Shown: piece after piece, positions 34,778 through 41,648 of the stretch
Position numbering within the stretch: position 1 is the first letter of the stretch
How the letters are laid out: each line of letters opens with the position of its first letter
From: Bacteroidia bacterium
GTDB lineage: Bacteria > Bacteroidota > Bacteroidia > J057
NCBI GenBank assembly: GCA_019695295.1
Contig: JAIBAH010000009.1
Span: 1 to 64,000, forward strand
Length of the DNA: 64,000 nt
Reading direction: 5' to 3'
Made by a program: the position numbers and the translations under genes
Notes under the pieces: model-generated
Seen by the model: the letters and a program-made list of their open reading frames with translations, nothing else
The model's database searches: none
What the model was told of the DNA's origin: nothing

Positions 34778-35842
34778 ATGAAACAAATCCTATTTCTGAT
34801 TGTGATAGCAAGTACACTAATCAGTTGTGCGCAGTCTTCAAAGCAGCAAAAAAAGCAGGAGGGAAATTCCGGGAAGTCCGGCTTCATTGCGGTGGATACT
34901 GCCTGGACCACAAAGGTGGTGAAAACCGCAGCTGAATGGAAAAAAATACTGACTCCGGAGCAATTTTATATTACCCGTCAGCAGGGTACGGAAAGCCCGT
35001 TTTCCAGTCCTTTGTATGAAAATCATGAGGAAGGGATTTATTTTTGCGTTTGTTGTCAGAATCCGCTGTTTAGTTCGGCTACGAAATTTGAGTCCGGAAC
35101 GGGATGGCCCAGTTATTTTGCGCCGTTTTCCTCCAAGAGTGTGAGTGTGTCCAAGGACGATTCTCACGGGATGTCGAGAGATGAGGTGGTTTGTCAGCGG
35201 TGTAATGCACATTTAGGTCACGTTTTCAATGACGGACCCAAGCCCACGGGGTTACGGTATTGTATGGACGGGATAGCACTTACTTTTCAGAAGCAGTCAC
35301 TGAATGCAAAAATGAGTAAGGCTTATTTTGCCATGGGTTGCTTTTGGTGTATGGAAACCATTTTTGAAAGTATCAAAGGCGTGAGTGAGGTGGTTTCGGG
35401 ATATTCAGGCGGAGACAAAGCGAATCCAACCTACGAGGAAGTAGGCAGAAAAACGACCGGGCATGCCGAAGCTATCGAAATTTTGTATGATTCTACTCAA
35501 ATCACCTGGCCGGAGTTACTGCGGGTGTATTTTGCAGCGGGTGACCCTACTCAGGTAAACGGACAGGGGCCGGATAAAGGTACGCCTTACCGCTCGGTTC
35601 TTTTTTATCGGAATGAAACGGAAAAACAACAGATTGAGGCGTATATGACGGAGCTTTCGAAATCCGGAAAATATGACAAGCCGTTTGCGGTAGCAGTGGA
35701 ACCGTTTAAGGTTTTCTGGAAAGCGGAGGAGTATCATCAGGATTTTGTAAAACTAAACCCTCAAAATTCGTATGTGCAGTATGAGTCTCTGCCTCGTCTG
35801 GCAAGAACGAAAGAACAGGTGCCGGATTTGCTGAAAAAATAG
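34778..35842 (+). CDS. msrBA: Lipoprotein MsrB-MsrA fusion (peptide methionine sulfoxide reductase)
   Basis: A 354-residue two-domain repair enzyme in the order MsrB then MsrA. The N-terminus is a lipoprotein signal with lipobox LISC (Cys17), so the enzyme acts outside the cytoplasm. MsrB (about residues 50-172) has a zinc site of two CxxC pairs (Cys90/Cys93, Cys139/Cys142), HLGHVF and the catalytic Cys162 in RYCMDG. The usual Asn-Ser after this Cys is replaced by Asp-Gly. MsrA (about 180-340) has catalytic Cys188 in MGCFWCME, with a second Cys at 191, and the blocks GYSGGDKANPTYEEV and GTPYRSV. Together they reduce both sulfoxide epimers of oxidised methionine in envelope proteins. Last gene of the ECF sigma cluster. 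Confidence 0.93.
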   Translation: MKQILFLIVIASTLISCAQSSKQQKKQEGNSGKSGFIAVDTAWTTKVVKTAAEWKKILTPEQFYITRQQGTESPFSSPLYENHEEGIYFCVCCQNPLFSSATKFESGTGWPSYFAPFSSKSVSVSKDDSHGMSRDEVVCQRCNAHLGHVFNDGPKPTGLRYCMDGIALTFQKQSLNAKMSKAYFAMGCFWCMETIFESIKGVSEVVSGYSGGDKANPTYEEVGRKTTGHAEAIEILYDSTQITWPELLRVYFAAGDPTQVNGQGPDKGTPYRSVLFYRNETEKQQIEAYMTELSKSGKYDKPFAVAVEPFKVFWKAEEYHQDFVKLNPQNSYVQYESLPRLARTKEQVPDLLKK

Positions 35843-35855
35843 AATGGGATATACT

Positions 35856-35886
35856 GAAAGTGGCTTACAACGGGTTTGCCACTTTC
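35856..35886 (+). terminator. Terminator after msrBA
   Basis: Perfect 9-bp stem GAAAGTGGC/GCCACTTTC with a 13-nt loop, then a T-rich run. It lies 13 bp past the msrBA stop, in the gap before the convergent lipoprotein gene. Confidence 0.75.
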
Positions 35887-35911
35887 TTTTTTTCTGTCAC
35901 TTTCCGTCAGA

Positions 35912-36529
35912 TTAGTTGGTTCTTTCCCATGAACGGTTTTGAGTATAAAGAATTTTCACAATTCCTTTTCCCGGAGCAAAGTAAAATTCTCTTGTTTGTA
36001 AGCCCGGATAATACAATGCACTATCCATTACAAAATGATACGCCTTAGGGTAATTTTGTCCTTTGATGAGCATATTGGTAATGGAGTCTTGCACACCCAC
36101 TGATTTTTTTACACCATTGATTTCTACATCAGTAATCCATGTTTTGCCGGCACCTGTATAGATTGTTGTCATGGGAGTATGGATTTTGACGGCTTCTCCT
36201 GAGTAGGTAAAGTCAATACTGCCTTTGATGAGGTATTCTGTGCAGCTGTTACATCCGCTTTCGGTATTAGGAACCGTAATTTTTTCGGAAATCAAAGTCT
36301 GAAAAGCAGCCGCAGAATCCCCGGCTTCGCTCATAAACTGATTAACGAGGGAGAGACTGTAAGTGCTTCCCGTAGGCGCAGTGGATTGATTGGGGAGGTC
36401 ATACCCATAGCTACCCCACTCCTGCTCGCTCAGTGCGTGATTTTCGTTGCATTGTTCACATATAGGGCGACACCCTGAGAGTAGTATAACCGATAAAAAT
36501 ATTCCCCGGATTTGATTTTTGTTTAGCAT
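35912..36529 (-). CDS. Lipoprotein of unknown function
   Basis: A 205-residue lipoprotein with lipobox LLSGC (Cys near 20). The mature N-terminus has a cluster of cysteines (CRPICEQC), and a second pair lies at ESGCNSCTEY near residue 98. The rest is beta-rich with no recognised domain. The Cys pairs could bind metal or form disulfides. It is convergent with msrBA, and a REP-like palindrome lies between its start and the DUF4143 gene. No function can be given. Confidence 0.7.
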   Translation of the reverse strand: MLNKNQIRGIFLSVILLSGCRPICEQCNENHALSEQEWGSYGYDLPNQSTAPTGSTYSLSLVNQFMSEAGDSAAAFQTLISEKITVPNTESGCNSCTEYLIKGSIDFTYSGEAVKIHTPMTTIYTGAGKTWITDVEINGVKKSVGVQDSITNMLIKGQNYPKAYHFVMDSALYYPGLQTREFYFAPGKGIVKILYTQNRSWERTN

Positions 36530-36628
36530 AGTGGTTCGAATTTTGAAATGAGTTTTTTTATATAAAACTCAAAGAATTGGAAAAGGGTTGCTTTTGGACT
36601 TTAGAAGGCGACTGCTCTCTGCTGTAGG

Positions 36629-36693
36629 AAGCATCCGCTTGCTTTCAACTATCAAGCGGGACGCTTGAGCAGGATTACCACAAGCGGATGCTT
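36629..36693. repeat. REP-like composite palindrome
   Basis: Perfect 13-bp inverted arms AAGCATCCGCTTG (36629-36641) and its complement (36681-36693). They enclose a second perfect palindrome, TCAAGCG-GGA-CGCTTGA (36652-36668). All arms share the AAGCG/CGCTT core. It lies 15 bp downstream of the DUF4143 gene stop. The layout resembles REP/BIME units that scatter through genomes. Confidence 0.65.
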
Positions 36694-36708
36694 GCGGTAG
36701 CGTGGGGT

Positions 36709-37881
36709 TTAAGGATTAGAAAAAATATCCGTTAAATTTTTCCAGGAAAGGAGTTTTCCATCGGAAGTATCAAAATTTTGAGTGCCTCCATAAATTACAT
36801 ATTTTTTATCGGGTAGAAAGCCTAATATTGGGGATAAATGATGAATGGTTTTAAAATAATCTTTGGAAAAAGTTTCCCCTGATTTGATTTCAATTGGAAT
36901 GAGATTGCCCTCATTTTCCCACAAGAGGTCTATTTCCTTGTCGTTGCTATCTCTCCAAAAATAAAATTGAGGCACTCGTCCTTGATGAATTTCATGCTTG
37001 TGTAGTTCTGTAATCACATAATTTTCAAATAGTTCGCCACGCATATAGTGAAAAGGCACTTGCGCTTCATTGGTAATGCCCAACAAAGAACACAGTACGC
37101 CTGTGTCCCAAAAATACAATTTTGGCATCTTGACAATTCTTTTATTAAAGTTACGAAAATAAGGTTGCAAAGGATACAAAATATAGCTTGTTTCCAAAAT
37201 AGAAAGCCAGGATTTCGCCGTATTCACGCTAATCCCTGCGTCATTTGCAAGAGATTGCAGGTTCAGTAATTGCCCTACTCGCCCCGCACAGAGTTTGAGA
37301 AAACGGGTAAAATCATTCAAGTTCCCAACGTTTTTGATCTGGCGCACATCTCTTTCTATATAGGTCTGAATATAAGACGGATAAAAATCTGTGGGTGCAA
37401 TTTCCTGCGCATATAAACGAGGATAACCCCCTTTGAAAACAGGAGTATCAAAGGTATTAAAGTTTTGATTACCAGCGATTAATTCACTTTGGCTAAACGG
37501 TAGCAATTTCAAAATAGCCGTTCTCCCTGCAAGCGATTGCCCTATTTTTTCCAACAAAGAAAAATTCTGAGAACCAGACAAAATATATTTCAACCCGCTA
37601 TCGTTGTCGCTCAGTGTTTGCAAATAAGAAAACAAAGACGGCGCACGTTGCACCTCATCAAAAATTGCCCCATTAGGGTAATTTCGCAGAAAACCACGCG
37701 GATCCTCCAAAGCAAAACTCCGAAGATCAATATCCTCCAAAGAAACATAAGGCAACTTCTCCGCAAATAGATATTTGAGTAAAGTCGTCTTGCCCGACTG
37801 CCTCGGCCCCGTAAGCGTTAAGATAGGATATTGCACGAAAAGTGCCTGTATTTTATCGGAAATCGTACGCTGTATGTACAT
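36709..37881 (-). CDS. DUF4143-type AAA ATPase
   Basis: A 390-residue protein of the widespread ATP-binding family with a C-terminal DUF4143 domain. Walker A is GPRQSGKT (residues 25-32) and Walker B is AIFDEVQRA (about 72-80). The SGSQNFSL sensor segment is near 110. The C-terminal part (ENYVITELHKHE, then FYFWRDSNDKEIDLLWE and IPIEIKSG) looks like a restriction-endonuclease-type fold with the pattern D-x-E-x-K. The function of these proteins is not settled; they are common in accessory DNA. Two observations suggest transfer: I see no CCGG in the whole gene, although neighbouring genes have several each, and palindromes flank it on both sides. Its promoter overlaps a 41-bp palindrome. Confidence 0.88.
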   Translation of the reverse strand: MYIQRTISDKIQALFVQYPILTLTGPRQSGKTTLLKYLFAEKLPYVSLEDIDLRSFALEDPRGFLRNYPNGAIFDEVQRAPSLFSYLQTLSDNDSGLKYILSGSQNFSLLEKIGQSLAGRTAILKLLPFSQSELIAGNQNFNTFDTPVFKGGYPRLYAQEIAPTDFYPSYIQTYIERDVRQIKNVGNLNDFTRFLKLCAGRVGQLLNLQSLANDAGISVNTAKSWLSILETSYILYPLQPYFRNFNKRIVKMPKLYFWDTGVLCSLLGITNEAQVPFHYMRGELFENYVITELHKHEIHQGRVPQFYFWRDSNDKEIDLLWENEGNLIPIEIKSGETFSKDYFKTIHHLSPILGFLPDKKYVIYGGTQNFDTSDGKLLSWKNLTDIFSNP

Positions 37882-37882
37882 G

Positions 37883-37923
37883 TTTTATGTAATTTTGCAG
37901 TGAGAATGCAAAATTACATAAAA
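37883..37923. promoter_or_regulatory. Large palindrome over the DUF4143 promoter and leader
   Basis: A perfect 17-bp inverted repeat (37883-37899 with 37907-37923) around a 7-nt centre. The right arm carries the minus-strand -7 element TAATTTTG (37916-37909), and the expected transcript start falls inside the palindrome. The start codon is only 2 bp from its left edge. It is either an operator for self-control or a hairpin covering the ribosome entry site. Confidence 0.65.
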
Positions 37924-37940
37924 AGTAGGTTTTTTTCAAA
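37909..37940 (-). promoter_or_regulatory. Promoter of the DUF4143 ATPase gene
   Basis: Minus-strand TTTG (37940-37937), a spacer of exactly 20 bp, and TAATTTTG (37916-37909). The left arm of the palindrome contains the same -7 element on the plus strand, giving a symmetrical arrangement. Confidence 0.65.
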
Positions 37941-38102
37941 AAGATTAATCCTCTTTTTCGGGAAATGATACTATTAAGACCTATGTGGGCTTTGAGCGGG
38001 ATACTCTTACGGGATAGGGATTCAGGTCTATTTGCAAAAAAAAACGATTTACCCCGTTTTTATGTATAATGCATCCTCTCTTGCAAAGGTCAGTAAATCA
38101 AA

Positions 38103-38132
38103 AAACACTTACATAAAACTATGTAAGTGTTT
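38103..38132 (-). terminator. Terminator of tRNA-Asn
   Basis: Perfect 12-bp stem AAACACTTACAT/ATGTAAGTGTTT with a 6-nt loop. On the minus strand it ends in a T-run. It lies 11 bp past the tRNA. Confidence 0.85.
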
Positions 38133-38142
38133 GAACTTTTTG

Positions 38143-38216
38143 CTCCCTGGGCTGGACTTGAACCAGCGACCCTCTGATTAACAGTCAGATGCTCTAACCG
38201 ACTGAGCTACCAAGGA
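38143..38216 (-). tRNA. tRNA-Asn (anticodon GUU)
   Basis: A 74-nt cloverleaf on the minus strand. The acceptor stem is TCCTTGG paired with CCAGGGA (one G-T pair), discriminator G. The D arm is GCTC/GAGC, the anticodon loop is CTGTTAA (anticodon GUU) and the T arm contains GGTTCAAGTCC. The 3' CCA is not encoded. It has its own promoter and terminator. Confidence 0.95.
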
Positions 38217-38241
38217 GTATTATTTTTTTCAAAAGCGAGTG

Positions 38242-38272
38242 CAAAGGTAAGAACTCTATTTGATTTGTGCAA
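38242..38272 (-). promoter_or_regulatory. Promoter of tRNA-Asn
   Basis: Minus-strand TTG (38272-38270), a 20-bp spacer and TACCTTTG (38249-38242), identical in -7 sequence and spacing to the tRNA-Val promoter. Confidence 0.8.
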
Positions 38273-38381
38273 ATTTTTTGTCAAAAAAATCCAAAAAAAA
38301 TTTTAAATTTTTGAGTAAAACCACCCTTGAATTATCAATAGAATTGGTTTACAGCAAGTTTGCTCAAATCAGTAGTCCTGA

Positions 38382-38915
38382 TTACCCAAGCGGAGTCTGA
38401 TCATTGAGGGGGATAGCCTCAAACGAAAGCACTTCTCCTCTTCTAAGTCTTTCAATAGTCTCTCTGAGTTTTTCATCCGTAAGATTATGGACAAAGCGGC
38501 GGTTGGAGATTTGGCCTACCGGAGCGGTATCACATGCGCCAAGGCATTCCGCTTCGCGAATCCAAAATTGACCGTCTGCGCTTCTCCCTTTTTCATTGGT
38601 TTGGAGATAGTCTTTCAGGAAAGCCATTCTTTCTTTTCCGCCGCACTCTCCGCAGGTAAAACAAGTACACACCTCAATTAAATTGGGGGGGCAGTCCTGC
38701 TTGAGATACATCGTATAGAAAGTAGCCACACCATATACCCTTGCATAAGGTACATCAAGGGTATCCGCCACTAATTTAATGGCATCGGCAGAAAGCCACC
38801 CGAATTTTTCCTGAGCAATCCATAATGCCGGCATAATAGCCGAATGACGATCCGGATACTTAGCTACATGCTTTTGTATTTCCTGTACCTCCGCTTGTGT
38901 GAATGTATATTCCAT
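38382..38915 (-). CDS. nuoE: NADH-quinone oxidoreductase subunit NuoE-like (2Fe-2S)
   Basis: A 177-residue thioredoxin-like ferredoxin of the 24-kDa complex I subunit family. It holds the N1a-type 2Fe-2S cluster with ligands Cys83 and Cys88 (VCTCFTC) and Cys124 and Cys128 (ECLGACDTAPV). The helix LWIAQEKFGWLS and the segment VYGVATFYTMYL are family hallmarks. NuoE normally works with NuoF and NuoG to pass electrons from NADH. In this window it stands alone: no other nuo gene is adjacent, and it has its own promoter. It may be part of a scattered complex I set, or serve a NADH-dependent hydrogenase or formate dehydrogenase. Its end is followed by the tRNA-Asn promoter region. Confidence 0.9.
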   Translation of the reverse strand: MEYTFTQAEVQEIQKHVAKYPDRHSAIMPALWIAQEKFGWLSADAIKLVADTLDVPYARVYGVATFYTMYLKQDCPPNLIEVCTCFTCGECGGKERMAFLKDYLQTNEKGRSADGQFWIREAECLGACDTAPVGQISNRRFVHNLTDEKLRETIERLRRGEVLSFEAIPLNDQTPLG

Positions 38916-38993
38916 ATACGTTTGGAAGAATTATTGTTCAAAAATGAATCTTACAATTTTTACAATCAAATTTCTGTATTAAAACAGAGAGTG

Positions 38994-39026
38994 CAAAGGT
39001 AATATATTTTAATAATCCGATACAAA
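38994..39026 (-). promoter_or_regulatory. Promoter of nuoE
   Basis: Minus-strand TTTG (39026-39023), a 21-bp spacer and TACCTTTG (39001-38994). It lies 79 bp upstream of the start codon. Confidence 0.65.
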
Positions 39027-39128
39027 TTTTTTCTGTTCTTTCTGCTTTTTTTCATTATAAATCCATTTTTATGTTGGAAATCTGGTAAAATATCCGGGGA
39101 TATTTCCCCGTAAAAAGCAAAAAACAGA

Positions 39129-41648
39129 CTACTCCTCAAAATCCAGACAATTACTGCTGAGAATTTCATACGTCCGGGTTCCGGAAAATCTCTTTTTCAG
39201 CTGATATTTCAGGAGTTTCGTTCTTGCGGGTACGTCCGGCACAGGCGCATCATAATCAACGCTGGCAGCCACTAAATTCTGATAAGACTCCATCGCACAC
39301 ACAAACATCATAACGTTTGCTTTTGCTGCCAGTTCAGGATTGTTCTGTGCAAAAGTATATGCCTTCTGAAAGGCGTCCGACGCTTTTTTTCCGCCATAAT
39401 ATTCCTCTCTGTACCGGGTAGCATTGGGTTCAAAATCATAAAAAGCAAAACGACAATCATCGCTCCAGTAGTCGTCCCCCAGTTCCCGTGAAGATTTCCC
39501 ATAACTGAACATCATCCACGCATTTCCGTCATACGTGATATTATACAAAGCCAGTCCGAAATCATACCACGCTTTGGCGATGTCGGGATTATCCGGTTTT
39601 TTTACCGCTTCTGACAATTCCCGGAGTTCTTTGGCGATACGGGCTTTGGAAACCTTCATTTTCTTTCCGGACTCTTCCTCATTATAGGGTAAAATCGGGG
39701 AGTAACGGATAGAAGTAGCCGGAAGATAGTGTTTGAATTCATACGTTTTTTCCCAGAAATCCTCCGGAAGGCGGGCAAACGTATTACAGGCCTCCTCATA
39801 CCGGCCCAAACGAATCAGAATCGTCCCTTTCAGATCCAGCAGCATTTCGTCGCTCGTCCATTTTTCAGGGCTGATATATTTTTCAAAAGCCGTCTTCTGC
39901 GGGGAATGTTTCAGTTTCATCCACTCATCTATCTGTTCGGGGGAAGCGTACCGGTCCGGATAAGCAATCGAATAATACAGATTTGCCATTACAGTATCAC
40001 CGTCCTCTTCATAATAATTCATGGAATAATACCCTCCGCCATCATATTCATTCACCAGAATTTTGGCTTTCATGTACAGGAGTCCGGCCGTAACGGTTTC
40101 GCCTTTTTCCTGATACAACCGGCAGAGCCATACATACAACTCGTCCATATCATCCTTCCATTCATCCCGTCCTTCGTCTTGATAATACCGCATTTCATAT
40201 TCATTTTTCGGTTTAATCTCCGGATACAGAGCCTTGTAGCTTTTCTCCAGTGCTTTGAGGTCTTTTGCCAGTATCTCTTTCGTTTCCGGGGAGGTAATAT
40301 CCGCAAGGTGAGCCGTACAAATGATTTTCTCAATATTTTTCTGAATGAGAAACTCCGGTGCCGATTGAGGGGAAATTTCGTTAAGCGCCTTTTTTGCCTT
40401 TTCAAAATTCCCTTCGAGAATATATAAATGCGCAATTGCATTCTGAAGATAAGGCCCGGGTAAAGCAGCAGAAGGGCGCAGGGTCTCCAGAAAACTCCGG
40501 AACATTCTCAGGTATTCTAAGTCTTTTTCCCTGTTTTTTTCATATACTGCTTCATATTGATCCGTTTCATAATTATACTGCTCTTGCCACAAAAAAGAAT
40601 CAAAATTTAATACAGAAGGGGAGAGTAGCCAATCCTCCAGTTTATTAATTTCTCTTGTAATCAACAAAGGGAGATAAGACAATTGAGGGTCAAGTTTACT
40701 GGCAGATTTCAATTCGTGCAGGGCTTTTCCCGGGTTTCTCAGGCTCATAAGGGTATAGACCACCGCTTTCTCGTGAGGAGTAGGGACAAAAGTCAGCAAA
40801 TCCGGCAGCCATTTTTTATACATACGGGTATAGGCAGCCACTTTTTTTTCTTCTGTTTTATCAAATGCATTCAGGAGGGCATAATGATAGCGAAGAGTAT
40901 CGCAATTTTCAAGATAAAAAGGAGCGATGTAAATATTGGCCCAGTCCGCGACGATAGTATTCTTCCCTTTCAGGTATTGATTGTAGATACTTCTGACATC
41001 TTTGCCGGCTTTAATGACATCGGATGAATATTTCTGACTGTCATCCCAGGAAGCGCGGATAAGCAAAAAAGCATATCGTTGTTTCAGAAAAGCGTCAGTG
41101 GTTTTTTCCATCAGGGCTTCCGTTTTTTGCTGATAATTTTCCACTAAATTCAGGTCTTTACCGGCGAGGTCACCCCAGGCATATTCATCCGTCCAGCGTT
41201 GCTGAATAAACTCATTTTGCTTCGCATTCAGCATATAGGTCATCACCGCCTGATTTTCGGGCTTTCTCAAAAACTGCACAAACGTATTGGTTTCCAGCTT
41301 CTCCCAGTTTCCGGTTTCGTGTGCATACAAAAAATCGTCCGGGTCAGTGAGGTACAACAGCTCATATACATCCGATTCCTCTACGGGAGTATTCAGGTAA
41401 GTCAGCCATTCGCGGATATTTCTTCTGTAATCGGTATCTTCCGGGTCAGCGGTATAGGAATTCAGCCATTCCTCAGAATAAAAGAAGGGAGTCCATGCTG
41501 CTTTTTGGCCCATTTCAGGACGAAATACACAGAAGCGGCCTTCGTTGGGCATGATATCCGGCCCGCAGCTTTGAGAAGGAGTAAAAGGAGAAAGGAGCAG
41601 CAAAATACTACTCAAAGATTTTATAAGTTTCCTGTATGCAATTTTCAT
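39129..41648 (-). CDS. Large exported protein of unknown function, second gene of an overlapping pair
   Basis: About 839 residues from the ATG at 41648. A longer reading is possible, but the residues before this Met are not signal-like, whereas the Met is followed directly by one (IAYRKLIKSLSSILLLL). The mature protein begins SCGPDIMPNEGRFCVFRPEM. The body is helical, with many paired-helix segments (for example KGTILIRLGRYEEACNTFAR and AIAHLYILEGNFEKAKKAL), suggesting TPR-like repeats. No enzyme motif is seen. The gene overlaps the end of the upstream gene by 41 bp in another frame, so the two are translationally linked and probably work together, perhaps as a surface complex. Confidence 0.75.
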   Translation of the reverse strand: MKIAYRKLIKSLSSILLLLSPFTPSQSCGPDIMPNEGRFCVFRPEMGQKAAWTPFFYSEEWLNSYTADPEDTDYRRNIREWLTYLNTPVEESDVYELLYLTDPDDFLYAHETGNWEKLETNTFVQFLRKPENQAVMTYMLNAKQNEFIQQRWTDEYAWGDLAGKDLNLVENYQQKTEALMEKTTDAFLKQRYAFLLIRASWDDSQKYSSDVIKAGKDVRSIYNQYLKGKNTIVADWANIYIAPFYLENCDTLRYHYALLNAFDKTEEKKVAAYTRMYKKWLPDLLTFVPTPHEKAVVYTLMSLRNPGKALHELKSASKLDPQLSYLPLLITREINKLEDWLLSPSVLNFDSFLWQEQYNYETDQYEAVYEKNREKDLEYLRMFRSFLETLRPSAALPGPYLQNAIAHLYILEGNFEKAKKALNEISPQSAPEFLIQKNIEKIICTAHLADITSPETKEILAKDLKALEKSYKALYPEIKPKNEYEMRYYQDEGRDEWKDDMDELYVWLCRLYQEKGETVTAGLLYMKAKILVNEYDGGGYYSMNYYEEDGDTVMANLYYSIAYPDRYASPEQIDEWMKLKHSPQKTAFEKYISPEKWTSDEMLLDLKGTILIRLGRYEEACNTFARLPEDFWEKTYEFKHYLPATSIRYSPILPYNEEESGKKMKVSKARIAKELRELSEAVKKPDNPDIAKAWYDFGLALYNITYDGNAWMMFSYGKSSRELGDDYWSDDCRFAFYDFEPNATRYREEYYGGKKASDAFQKAYTFAQNNPELAAKANVMMFVCAMESYQNLVAASVDYDAPVPDVPARTKLLKYQLKKRFSGTRTYEILSSNCLDFEE

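Noticed and set aside
35860-36048. 62-codon plus-strand frame between msrBA and the lipoprotein gene
   Set aside because: It runs through the terminator and into the antisense of the lipoprotein gene.
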